From Euphorbia lathyris (lineage: Eukaryota > Streptophyta > Magnoliopsida > Malpighiales > Euphorbiaceae), in assembly GCF_963576675.1 (NCBI RefSeq), contig NC_088913.1, positions 76,073,001 through 76,137,000 of the forward strand: DNA of 64,000 nt, read 5' to 3'. Shown one piece after another: positions 10,846 to 23,400 of this stretch (within the stretch, counting starts at the first letter, position 1; every line of letters starts with the position of its first letter). Position numbers and translations under genes: made by a program. The notes under the pieces were generated by a model that saw nothing but the letters and a program-made list of their open reading frames with translations, made no database searches and was not told the DNA's origin.

Positions 10846-13800
10846 GGATTATGAGCTGGAACTGCCAAGGGCTGGGCAATACCAAAGCAGTTCCTATTTT
10901 ACGTGAGCTCATTTATGCTCACAGGCCCGATGTTATTTTCCTTTTTTAAACGTTAGTTTGTAAGACTTGCATTGAGTTTATTCGTAATAAGATTGGTTTT
11001 GTTTGTTGCTTTTCGATTGGTTGCATTGGACACAGTGGAGGTGTATGTGTTTTTTTTGGAAAAGTTCAAATCTTTACTCCTTGCTTTCATATTCTATTAA
11101 TCATATCGATTTGATAGTTCATGACCAGGAGAAAGGGAATTGGAGACTGACAGGTTACTACGGGTGCCCTGAACGCCATAGAATGAAGGTCTCATGGAAA
11201 AATATTCGAAATTTAGCCTGCAACTCTACCCTTCCTTGGGTTATTGTAGGCGATTTTAATGACTTGCTTGCACATAGTGATAAGAAGGGCAGAGTGCCGC
11301 ATCCAGAATGGTGTCTGAAGGGGTTCCAAGACACAATTGCAGACTGTAACCTGATAGAATTTCAATTGAATGGATACCCTTTTACCTGGATTCGACATAA
11401 AGGGAAACCTGCTGAAGTTCAAGAGAAATTGGACCGTGCGTTTAGTTCAACGGCCTGGTTGAATTTATTTCCGTCTCACACACTTGACAATACACTAGCT
11501 CCCACCTCCGACCACTCGCCCATTTTACTACGCACGGAGGAACAATCACAGTTTCATCAGGTTGGGAATTTCAGATTGGAAAATAAATGGTTAAGGGAAG
11601 AGGGGATAAAAGAAGTTGTGGAGAATACGTGGAGAGGTAGCGATGGACAGGGCGTCATTATTCGACTGTCATCATTGGCTTCTCAGTTGAGGTGATGGGG
11701 GCGGTCTAAGCAGGAGAATTTTAAAGCGAAAGTGCGGGACTGTAACATAAAATTAGATCAGCTGCGTCAATCGACAGCAGCAGAGGCGACATTTGAAATA
11801 GAGGTCATAAGAAAGCGATTGATTCAGCTACTGGTGAAAGAAGAAGATCAGTGGCGCCAGCGTGCAAAATTGACATGGTTGCAGAAAGGCGACAACAATA
11901 CAAGATTCTTCCATGCTTTCGCCAGTGGTCGACAGAAACAGAACATCATTCAGAAATTATAGAACTCAGCGGAAGTGCTGATCTGAAACAGCTGACAATG
12001 AACTATTTCAGACAGATTTTCTCCCCAACTGACAGTGTTTGGAGCCCAGTAGTTGAAATAATCCCAACCAAAGTATCTGACATTGACAACAAGGCCTTAC
12101 TGGCCCCTTACACAAAAGAGGAGTTTCAGAAAGCTGTATTTGCCATGCACCCTGATAAGGCCCTTAGGCCTGACGGTTACAATCCATGGTTTTATTAGAA
12201 ATTTTGGCCTTTGATAGGTAACGATATTTTCAAAGCTGATAGTTCCTGGTTAAGCAGGGGAAGCTTTCCGGAAGGCATAACTGACACCATTATTGCTCTA
12301 ATCCCTAAATGTGAAGCGCCAAGCAGTATGAAGGACCTTCGTCCTATCGCCCTGTGCAATGTGATCTTCAAGATTATATCCAAGGTACATGCTAATAGGT
12401 TATGCTCTGTTCTCCCATCTTTGATTTCTGAAACACAATCAGCATTTATCAAAGGAAGATCAATTCACGACAACGTAATGATAACATTTGAGTTAATCCA
12501 CAGTATGAAAAGAAACACAAATAGAAAACAGGGAGATGTGGCACTCAAAATTGACATCAGCAAAGCTTATGATCGTGTAGATTTGACATACCTACAGAAA
12601 GTCATGTTGAAGATGGGGTTTTCATAAAAATGGGTACAACTTATTATGATGTGTATCAGTACAGTTAATTAAAGAGTAAGATTCAACTCTACGCTCTATG
12701 AGACGATTACCCCTCATAGGGGTCTGCGGCAGGGAGATCCATTATCTCCGTATTTATTTATAATTTGCATAGAGGGACTCTCGGCACTTCTCTGTGATGC
12801 ATAATGACGAGGTTGCTTAGATGGATGTAGAGTCGGCCGAGGTGCAGCAGCAGTGACGCATCTTCTGTTCGCATATGATGCTTTTCTTTTTGCAAAAGCT
12901 GATATTGAGGAATGTCGTGAGCTAAAAAGGTTGCTAACCATCTACGATGTTGCCTCTGGACAAGCTATAAATTTCTCAAAGTCTGGCATAATGAGTAGTG
13001 GAAATGTGGCGCCAGAATTACTTGAGGCAGTTTCGCATATCCTAAAAGTATCGGCACCATTAGCATCGGGTAAGTATTTGGGTCTTCCATCGATGGTAGG
13101 AAGAAAGAAGACTGCTATCTTTGCTCACTTCAGAAATAAGCTCTGGCAGAAACTTCAGAGATGGAGAGGGAAGTCTATGTCAAAGGCTGGAAGAGCCACT
13201 CTTATCCTTTCAGCAGGTCAGGCGATTCCCATTTATTTCATGAGTGTTTTCTTCCTGCCTATCTCTAAAGCCGATGAACTACAAAAAATGTTGAACTCCT
13301 TCTGGTGGGGTAATAAGTAATCGGGAGAGAGGAGCATAAATTGGCTCACCTGGAAAAAGTTGTGTCTGGAGAAGAGTGTAGGAGGGCTAAAATTCAGGAA
13401 CTTTACTGCCTTCAATTTAGCTATGTTGGGAAAGCAGGGGTGGAGGATAATCCAACACCCATCATCTCTTGTCAGTAGAATCTTCAAAGCCAAATACTAC
13501 CCTAAAGGGGACTATATGAATGCACGGTTAGGACATTCACCTAGTTTTATCTCGAGGAGCATCTAGAGTTCTCAACTTATTCTAAAAGAAGGATTACGTT
13601 GGAAGATTGGGGATGGTAGATCCATAAATGTTTGGACTGAACCGTGGCTCGGAGATACACAAAGTCGGTTCATCCAAATGCCGCCTATCCCAGAGCTAGA
13701 AAATCTCAAGGTCTGTGACCTATTTATACCAAACTCTGTGGAATGGGATGTGGAATTGTTGGAAGAGCTCTTCACCCACTGGGATATCAGAGAGATGAGG

Positions 13801-14922
13801 TCACTTAACACAAGAGCAGAAGCAGGGCCGGATTCGAGAATATGGAGTGCGGAATGAAGGGGTGTATATTCTGTCAGAAGTGCCTACCGAATTGCGCAGG
13901 CGATGGAAGATACTGACTAGTGCAGAGTACAGGGAGACTGGGAGAATATTTGGAAACATAAAATTCCTTAGAAGGTCAGATATTTCAGTTGGAATCTCCT
14001 TCGAAATGTGATACCCACTCGAGTCAACCTCTGCAATCGAGGCATCCCTATTGCGAACCAGTGTGTATACTGTGCGGGTGATATGGAGGACTGCTGTCAC
14101 TTATTTTTTACTTGTGTGGAAGCTGGTCGAATTTGGCAGGAAGCAGATATGCTAGAAATTATCCAAACTCAGATGTTAGGAGCTGAGAGCTTTAATGCTG
14201 TGATTTTTGCACTGCTAACATCTCTAGAGTCGAGGAAGGCGGACATGCTTCTAATGCTGCTTTGGATTATTTGGAAAGGGCGAAATGAAAACTTGTGGAG
14301 AAATGTGACTGTACAGCCAAACACAGCAGTTTATCAAGCATGGTTTGTGCTAATCGATTGGTGCCAGTCACAGAATTTGAAAGCAATGATAGCCACTATT
14401 GAACCAATGCAGCCGAACCCATGTTATGCGTGGCATTGTCCTCCATCCCCGTTTCATATGTGCAACACCGATGCTGCACTTTTTTCTTCCTGTGCACAAA
14501 CAGGCTACGAAGCAGTTATCAGGGACTCGTCTGGTCGATTCATTGCGGGGCACTACGAAACAGTCGATGGATTGGCCCCGATAGCTGAATGTGAAGCATT
14601 TGCACTCCTTGCCGCGCTTCGCTGGACAGCAGATCAGCAGCTTGATCGAGTAATCTTCCAGTCAGACGCAAAGGTTGTGGTCGATGCAATTTTGGCACCT
14701 GCTGAAGACTATTCGGAGCTTGGGGATATAATTAGACAATGCCATAGAATCCTATATCAACATGACTATTACTCAGTCCAGTTCATCAAGAGACAAGCGA
14801 ACGAATTGGCCCATGCTTTTGCAAGGTCATCACCGTTAGAGTCTAGTCTCAAGTTTTACCAAGTTATTCTGAGTTTTGTTTTACCTGTAATGCTACATTT
14901 TTGCCCACTTGAGGCACACTAG
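10842..14922 (+). pseudogene. L1 ORF2 (endonuclease, reverse transcriptase, RNase H), many stops
   Basis: It starts at ATG 10842 (M-R-I-M-S-W-N-C-Q-G-L-G-N, the usual endonuclease start), and that ATG overlaps the ORF1 TGA. Endonuclease motifs G-D-F-N-D (about 11250) and S-D-H-S-P (about 11510) are present. The reading is split by a stop near 10948, a frame change before 11003, stops at 11693 and 11960, and a shift near 11960. From about 11970 to 14922 it stays in one frame with stops at several places (about 12198, 12627, 13320, 13566, 13856 and 13918). The RT catalytic box at about 12870 reads F-A-Y-D rather than F-A-D-D, so an active-site aspartate is lost. RNase H occupies about 14460-14850. 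This is an old, dead copy. Confidence 0.82.
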
Positions 14923-15022
14923 GGAAAAATAGTTTTATAATAAAACATTTTTTTAAGACTATAATAAAACATATGAGTTTTGATTCTTCCAAAATATAAA
15001 TAAACTCTAACTAATCTTTTAA

Positions 15023-16383
15023 GGGAAAATTACAAAACTAGGTCAAATGGGAGGCCCATTTACATATTAAACCCATTTACTCAACCTACTACATATCTAG
15101 ACTGATTTTGTGTGACTTTCCCATAATACCCCTAACCTTTCCACTTCCTCCCTTACGCGAACGTTCTCTCCCCTCTTCTCATTGGTTGCACGAAACGGTG
15201 GCAGCTCCTCCATTAATGATTCCAAGACTTTTGATCTTCCTATCTTCCTTTAAATTCCACGAAATTTGGTTCATTTCTCCAAATCACAATGAATTTCTCT
15301 TCTTCCTCTCTTCATCTCTTGATTCTGCAACTTCCTAATCCTAGAAAATGAAGTCATGGTTCTTCATCTTCCATTTCCTGCTCGTTCGAAAAAATGGTGA
15401 TTGTACGTTATTTTCATCGTTTTTCCCAGTTTATCATATTGGGTTCATCAAAAAATGTAAGTATATGCTGTTTTTTCTGCGTTTTCCTCCATAAATCCAC
15501 TTAGCATATGCGGTTATCGCGAGGTCTTCGGGGAGAAATTTATCGATTTCACTTCGCGAAACGCTGATTACGCGAAGTTTGCGAGGTAATTCGATAAATT
15601 TCTCTCGCAGACTCCGCGAATTCAGCGTTTCACGAAGCCAGAGCGTCACATTTCTCCTCGCAGACTCTGCGAAATCATTGTTTCGCGAAGTCAGAGCGTC
15701 ACATTCCTTGCACATTTATGTTTGCATACTTAGCGAATCGTCGTTTCGCGAAGCCAAATCTTCCTTTTTTCTGACTAACACGATTAAATTTTTCTGAAGG
15801 TGGTTGAATACGTAATATTCATTCCTAGAAGTCGGTGTGTTAGGGTGCCATGAGAGACATCCATTCGAAAACGCCTGGACTTCCAACCGTCAGTTGTGAA
15901 TAAGAGTCTACACCGTGGGACACGTCCATCCCTCTGTGGTTAATAATAGCCTATGTATAATGAAGTGATTTGTTAGGAGTTTATTATGGCAATCTTAATG
16001 AATAGTAGCCTATGTATTATGAGATGATTTGTTAAGAGTTTATTGTGGCAATCTTATTGTAAATTTTGATAATGTTATGATTTTAATGTTAGAATCCTTT
16101 GTTGTTTGCCATTTTTTGTTATATACCACTTCGCGAATTAGCTACAAAACATATACAGGCTTCGCATATGCGAACTAAATTCATCAATTATTATGAACAT
16201 TAGCTTCGCAGGCTTCGCATAATATGGAATTTGCGAAGTCAGACGGGAGGGGACGAGACGCGCGTAAATATTGAGGGTATTATGGGAAAGTCACACAAAA
16301 TCAGTCTAGATATGTAGTAGGTTGAGTAAATAGGTTTAATATGTAAATGGACCTCCCATTTGACCTAGTTTTGTAATTTTTCC
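15023..16383. mobile_element. non-autonomous Mutator-like element (MULE), 1361 bp
   Basis: Near-perfect terminal inverted repeats of about 110 bp (15023-15132 and 16274-16383; outer ends GGGAAAATTAC and GTAATTTTTCC) are flanked by a perfect 9-bp direct repeat ATCTTTTAA (15014-15022 and 16384-16392). Long terminal inverted repeats with a 9-bp target duplication are diagnostic of Mutator-like elements. The interior contains no transposase and no ORF I would defend. It is much more GC-rich and CpG-rich than its surroundings around 15500-15760 and 16130-16265. Confidence 0.92.
15534..15760. repeat. internal CGCGAA-rich repeats of the MULE
   Basis: A roughly 53-bp unit beginning GCAGACTC occurs at 15607 and 15660, with a diverged third copy to about 15760. 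Each unit carries a TTCGCGAAG-type palindrome and the first two end in CAGAGCGTCACATT. Upstream, GAGAAATTTATCGA (about 15534) and TCGATAAATTTCTC (about 15590) form an inverted repeat. More GCGAA motifs occur at 16130-16250. No coding potential is supported. Confidence 0.6.
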
Positions 16384-16523
16384 ATCTTTTAATTCACAGA
16401 ATTAATTAAGATTTAATTTCCATAATAATTAAATTACATAGTTAAGCTATAATATTTGTTTTCTTCCCATTTAAGAGGATTAATACTGGTTTCCAATTTT
16501 TCTTATTTTGTCTCGAACTCTTA

Positions 16524-16833
16524 GGGTTTGATTAGATGGGGGTTTAGAGTGGTTAATAAGGGAAGGGCTAGTAAGGGTTGATAAAAACCCTTGTTTGGGA
16601 GGGAGAAGGGTTAGTAAGGATTTTTACAAACCCATGTTTGTAACACAAAAAAAATTAGAAGGGTAGGGTAGTGGAAGGGTTTTGAAGGGATTTTTTTAAA
16701 AAATTCCATCCAATTTTCAACCCACCAATTTCGGTGGGTTTTGAAAGGTTAGAAATTACCCTTCCTTTCCCTTCTTTACCTTTCTCTACCCTTCCTTTAT
16801 TTACCCTTCCCTATCCTTCATCCAATCACATCC
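16524..16833. mobile_element. Tourist-like (PIF/Harbinger) MITE, 310 bp
   Basis: The ends GGGTTTGATTAGATGG and the complement of TCATCCAATCACATCC are imperfect inverted repeats, flanked on both sides by TTA (16521-16523 and 16834-16836). A 3-bp TTA duplication with GGG...TTTG-type ends is typical of Tourist MITEs of the PIF/Harbinger superfamily. The interior is itself largely self-complementary: G-rich AGGGT words on the left and ACCCTTCC words on the right. It is non-coding. Confidence 0.78.
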
Positions 16834-16836
16834 TTA

Positions 16837-17279
16837 TACTTTGTAAATATTAGGATACAGGTGAAACCCACTAAACTAAATTTCTTTACATGATACTAAT
16901 TTAAATTTAGAGATAAAATTCAAATTTGTCTCTAATATTTTTTTTTTTAGAAAAATGCAGATATACCTCATACGTAAAAGCTGGTAAACTTTTATACTCA
17001 AATTTTCCAATATGGACAATTTTTAGGCCAGACAGCGATAAAGTTAACCTTAACTGATTAGAATGCAAAAATAAATGGGATTTCACCTAAATTAAAATCA
17101 GCTATCTATTTCCAAATACAACATAACATAAAATTAAAACCAACAATCTTAAAATATTATTTTTTAACATTTAAAAATACCAAACATTATTATGAACAAT
17201 CAAGAAGGAAAACCATATCAAATTTCTTCCATAAAATTCCAACTCCTTCTAAACTCTCGATAAATATTTAAAAAAACAA
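16837..17279. other. AT-rich sequence without a recognisable feature
   Basis: No ORF, inverted repeat pair or element terminus could be supported between the MITE and the Helitron. Confidence 0.5.
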
Positions 17280-17307
17280 CTAGTTTTTGGTCCGTGCGAT
17301 GCACGGA
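17280..17307 (-). other. Helitron 3' terminal hairpin and CTAG end
   Basis: On the plus strand TCCGTGC (17291-17297), GAT, GCACGGA (17301-17307) form a perfect 7-bp stem with a 3-nt loop. CTAG lies at 17280-17283, 7 nt outside the stem. In Helitrons this hairpin acts as the termination signal of rolling-circle transposition, followed by CTRR. Confidence 0.85.
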
Positions 17308-17426
17308 TTCATCTTAATATATAAATATTAATAAAAATACAATCTAATAATTACAATTAATGACATAAATGTGTTATATAAATTAAATATTATTATTTCA
17401 TTTTCACATTTACTTTAAATAATATT

Positions 17427-20400
17427 TTTATAGATAAATATAATAATAAAATAAAAACTAATATATTATATATTATATTATATTTTTTATCAGAAAAAAA
17501 GGAGGAAGTGACACCTCAGTTCCATCGTTACTGTTTTATATTATATATATAGATATGTAGAGAATTAGAGAGATTTTAAGAATTAATTTAAATTCTGTAG
17601 TACTCTTAGATATAGTACGGATAAAATAATCTTCTTATAGATAAATATATATAATAAAATTAAAATTAATATATTAAATTTTTTATCACTAAAAAAGAAG
17701 GAAGTGACACATCAGTTCCATCGTTACTGTTTTATATTATATATAGATGTGTAGAGAATTAGAGAGATTTTAGGGATTAGTTTAAATTTTGTAGAACTCT
17801 TAGATATAGTACGGATAAAATAATCTTTTTATAGATAAATATATATAATAAAATTAAAATTAATATATTAAATTTTTTATCACTAAAAAATGAGGAAGTG
17901 ACACATCAGTTCCATCGTTACTGTTTTATATTATATATAGATATAGATGTGTAGAGAATTAGAGAGACTTTAGGGATTAATTTAAATTCTGTAGAACTCT
18001 TAGATATAGTACGGATACAATAATCTTTTTATAGATAAATATATATAATAAAATTAAAATTAATATATTAAATTTTTTATTACTAAAAAATGAGGAAGTG
18101 ACACATCAGTTCCATCGTTACTGTTTTATATTATATATAGATATAGATGTGTAGAGAATTAGAGAGATTTTAGGGATTAATTTAAATTCTGTAGAACTCT
18201 TAGATATAAGATGGATACAATAATCTTTTTATAGATAAATATATATAATAAAATTAAAATTAATATATTAAATTTTTTATCACTAAAAAAGGAGGAAGTG
18301 ACACATCAGTTCCATCGTTACTGTTTTATATTATATAATTATATATAGATGTGTAGAGAATTAGAGAGATTTTAGGGATTAATTTAAATTCTGTAGAACT
18401 CTTAGATACAGTACGGATACAATAATCTTTTTATAGATAAATATATATAATAAAATTAAAATTAATATATTAAATTTTTTATCACTAAAAAATGAGGAAG
18501 TGACACCTCAGTTCCATCGTTACTGTTTTATATTATATATAGATATAGATATGTAGAGAATTAGAGAGATTTTAGGGATTAATTTAAATTCTGTAGAACT
18601 CTTAGATATAGTACGGATACAATAATCTTTTTATAGATAAATATATATAATAAAATTAAAATTAATATATTAAATTTTTTATCACTAAAAAAGGAGGAAG
18701 TGACACCTCAGTTCCATCGTTACTGTTTTATATTATATATAGATGTGTAGAGAATTAGAAAGATTTTATAGATTAATTTAAATTCTGTAGAACTCTTAGA
18801 TATAGTAGGGATAAAATAATCTTTTTATAGATAAATATATATAATAAAATTAAAATTAATATATTAAATTCTTTATCAGTAAAAAAGGAGGAAGTGACAC
18901 ATCAGTTCCATCGTTACTGTTTTATAGATTATATATAGATGTGTAGAGAATTAGAGAGATTTTAGGGATTAAATTAAATTCTGTAGAACTCTTAGATATA
19001 GTACGGATACAATAATCTTTTTATAGATAAATATATATAATAAAATTAAAATTAATATATTAAATTTTTTATTACTAAAAAATGAGGAAGTGACACCTCA
19101 GTTCCATCGTTACTGTTTTATATTATATATAGATATAGATGTGTGGAGAATTAGAGAGATTTTAGGGATTAATTTAAATTCTGTAGAACTCTTAGATATA
19201 GTACGGATACAATAATCTTTTTATAGATAAATATATATAATAAAATTAAAATTAATATATTAAATTTTTTATCACTAAAAAAATGGAAGTGACACATCAG
19301 TTCCATCGTTACTGTTTTATATTATATATAGATGTGTAGAGAATAAGAGAGATTTTAGGGATTAATTTAAATTCTGTAGAACTCTTAGATACAGTACGGA
19401 TACAATAATCTTTTTATAGATAAATATATATAATAAAATTAAAATTAATATATTAAATTTTTTATCACTAAAAAATGAGGAAGTGACACCTCAGTTCCAT
19501 CGTTACTGTTTTATATTATATATAGATATAGATATGTAGAGAATTAGAGAGATTTTAGGGATTAATTTAAATTCTGTAGAACTCTTAGATATAGTACGGA
19601 TACAATAATCTTTTTATAGATAAATATATATAATAAAATTAAAATTAATATATTAAATTTTTTATCACTAAAAAAGGAGGAAGTGACACCTCAGTTCCAT
19701 CGTTACTGTTTTATATTATATATAGATGTGTAGAGAATTAGAAAGATTTTATGGATTAATTTAAATTCTGTAGAACTCTTAGATATAGTAGGGATAAAAT
19801 AATCTTTTTATAGATAAATATATATAATAAAATTAAAATTAATATATTAAATTCTTTATCAGTAAAAAAGGAGGAAGTGACACATCAGTTCCATCGTTAC
19901 TGTTTTATAGATTATATACAGATGTGTAGAGAATTAGAGAGATGTTAGGGATTAATTTAAATTCTGTAGTACTCTTAGATATAGTACGGATAAAATAATC
20001 TTTTTATAGATAAATATATATAATAAAATTAAAATTAATATATTAAATTTTTTATCACTAAAAAAGAAGGAATTGACACATCAGTTCCATCGTTACTGTT
20101 TTATATTATATATAGATGTGTAGAGAATTAGAGAGATTTTATGGATTAGTTTAAATTTTGTAGAACTCTTAGATATAGTACGGATAAAATAATCTTTTTA
20201 TAGCTAAATATATATAATAAAATTAAAATTAATATATTAAATTTTTTATCACTAAAAAATGAGGAAGTGACACATCAGTTCAATCGTTACTGTTTTATAT
20301 TATATATAGATATAGATGTGTAGAGAATTAGAGAGATTTTAGGGATTAAATTAAATTCTGTAGAACTCTTAGATATAGTACAGATACAATAATCTTTTTA

Positions 20401-23400
20401 TAGATAAATATATATAATAAAATTAAACTTAATATATTAAATTTTTTATTACTAAAAAATGAGGAAGTGACACCTCAGTTCCATCGTTACTGTTTTATAT
20501 TATATATAGATATAGATGTGTGGAGAATTAGAGAGATTTTAGGGATTAATTTAAATTCTGTAGAACTCTTAGATATAGTACGGATACAATAATCTTTTTA
20601 TAGATAAATATATATAATAAAATTAAAATTAATATATTAAATTTTTTATCACTAAAAAAATGGAAGTGACACATCAGTTCCATCGTTACTGTTTTATATT
20701 ATATATAGATGTGTAGAGAATTAGAGAGATTTTAGGGATTAATTTAAATTCTGTAGAACTCTTAGATACAGTACGGATACAATAATCTTTTTATTGATAA
20801 ATATATATAATAAAATTAAAATTAATATATTAAATTTTTTATCACTAAAAAATGAGGAAGTGACACCTCAGTTCCATCGTTACTGTTTTATATTATATAT
20901 AGATATAGATGTGTAGAGAATTAGAGAGATTTTAGGGATTAATTTAAATTCTGTAGAACTCTTAGATATAGTACGGATACAATAATCTTTTTATAGATAA
21001 ATATATATAATAAAATTAAAATTAATATATTAAATTTTTTATCACTAAAAAAGGAGGAAGTGACACCTCAGTTCCATCGTTATTGTTTTATATTATATAT
21101 AGATGTGTAGAGAATTAGAGAGATTTTATGGATTAATTTAAATTCTGTAGAACTCTTAGATATAGTAGGGATAAAATAATCTTTTTATAGATAAATATAT
21201 ATAATAAAATTAAAATTAATATATTATATTTTTTATCAGGAAAAAAGGAGGAAGTGACACCTCAGTTCCATCGTTACTGTTTTATATTATATATATAGAT
21301 ATGTAGAGAATTAGAGAGATTTTAGGGATTAATTTAAATTCTGTAGTACTCTTAGATATAGTACGGATAAAATAATCTTTTTATAGATAAATATATATAA
21401 TAAAATTAAAATTAATATATTAAATTTTTTATTACTAAAAAAGAAGGAAGTGACACATCAGTTCCATCGTTACTGTTTTATATTATGTATAGATGTGTAG
21501 AGAATTAGACAGATTTTAGGGATTAGTTTAAATTTTGTAGAACTTTTATATATAGTACGGATAAAATAATCTTTTTATAGATAAATATATATAATAAAAT
21601 TAAAATTAATATATTAAATTTTTTATCACTAAAAAATGAGGAAGTGACACATCAGTTCCATCGTTACTGTTTTATATTATATATAGATATAGATGTGTAG
21701 AGAATTAGAGAGATTTTAGGGAATAATTTAAATTCTGTAGAACTCTTAGATATAGTACGGATACAATAATCTTTTTATAGATAAATATATATAATAAAAT
21801 TAAAATTAATATATTAAATTTTTTATCACTAAAAAATGAGAAAGTGACACATCAGTTCCATCGTTACTGTTTTATATTATATATAGATATAGATGTGTAG
21901 AGAATTAGAGAGATTTTAGGAATTAATTTAAATTCTGTAGAACTCTTAGATATAGTACGGATACAATAATCTTTTTATAGATAAATATATATAATAAAAT
22001 TAAAATTAATATATTAAATTTTTTATTACTAAAAAATGAGGAAGTGACACCTCAGTTCCATCGTTACTGTTTTATATTATATATAGATATAGATGTGTAG
22101 AGAATTAGAGAGATTTTAGGGATTAATTTAAATTCTGTAGAACTCTTAGATACAGTACGGATACAATAATCTTTTTATAGATAAATATATATAATAAAAT
22201 TAAAATTAATATATTAAATTTTTTATTACTAAAAAATGAGGAAGTGACACCTCAGTTCCATCGTTACTGTTTTATATTATATATAGATATAGATGTGTAG
22301 AGAATTAGAGAGATTTTAGGGATTAATTTAAATTCTGTAGAACTCTTAGATACAGTACAGATACAATAATCTTTTTATAGATAAATATATATAATAAAAT
22401 TAAAATTAATATATTAAATTTTTTATCACTAAAAAATGAGGAAGTGACACCTCAGTTCCATCGTTACTGTTTTATATTATATATAGATATAGATGTGTAG
22501 AGAATTAGAGAGATTTTAGGGATTAATTTAAATTCTGTAGAACTCTTAGATAGAGTACGGATACAATAATCTTTTTATAGATAAATATATATAATAAAAT
22601 TAAAATTAATATATTAAATTTTTTATCACTAAAAAAATGAGGAAGTGACACCTCAGTTCCATCGTTACTGTTTTATATTATATATAGATATAGATGTGTA
22701 GAGAATTAGAGAGATTTTAGAGATTAATTTAAATTCTGTAGAACTCTTAGATATAGTACGGATACAATAATCTTTTTATAGATAAATATATATAATAAAA
22801 TTAAAATTAATATATTAAATTTTTTATCACTAAAAAAGGAGGAAGTGACACCTCAGTTCCATCGTTACTGTTTTATATTATATATAGATGTGTAGAGAAT
22901 TAGAGAGATTTTATGGATTAATTTAAATTCTGTAGAACTCTTAGATATAGTAGGGATAAAATAATCTTTTTATAGATAAATATATATAATAAAATTAAAA
23001 TTAATATATTAAATTTTTTATCACTAAAAAAGGAGGAAGTGACACCTCAGTTCCATCGTTACTGTTTTATATTATATGTAGAAGATGTGTAGAGAATTAG
23101 AGAGATTTTAGGGATTAGTTTAAATTTTGTAGAACTCTTAGATATAGTACGGATAAAATAATCTTTTTATAGATAAATATATATAATAAAATTGAAATTA
23201 ATATATTAAATTTTTTATCACTAAAAAAGGAGGAAGTGACACATCAGTTCCATCGTTACTGTTTTATATTATATATAGATTATATATAGATGTGTAGAGA
23301 ATTAGAGAGATTTTAGAGATTAATTTAAATTCCGTGGAACTCTTAGATATAGTACGGATACAATAATCTTTTTATAGATAAATATATATAATAAAATTAA

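Larger units (their letters stand above)
10091..14930 (+). mobile_element. L1-type LINE, 5' end removed by the copia insertion, heavily decayed
   Basis: Order seen: the C-terminal part of a zinc-knuckle ORF1, then ORF2 with endonuclease, reverse transcriptase and a C-terminal RNase H. This is the layout of plant L1 elements. The 5' part must lie left of the copia element. The 3' end is approximate because no clear poly(A) tail or target duplication was found after the RNase H stop at 14922. Confidence 0.8.

Noticed and set aside
15108..15338. 76-codon frame in the MULE as a captured gene fragment
   Set aside because: It starts within the terminal inverted repeat, has no recognisable domain, and is AT/TC-biased low-complexity sequence.
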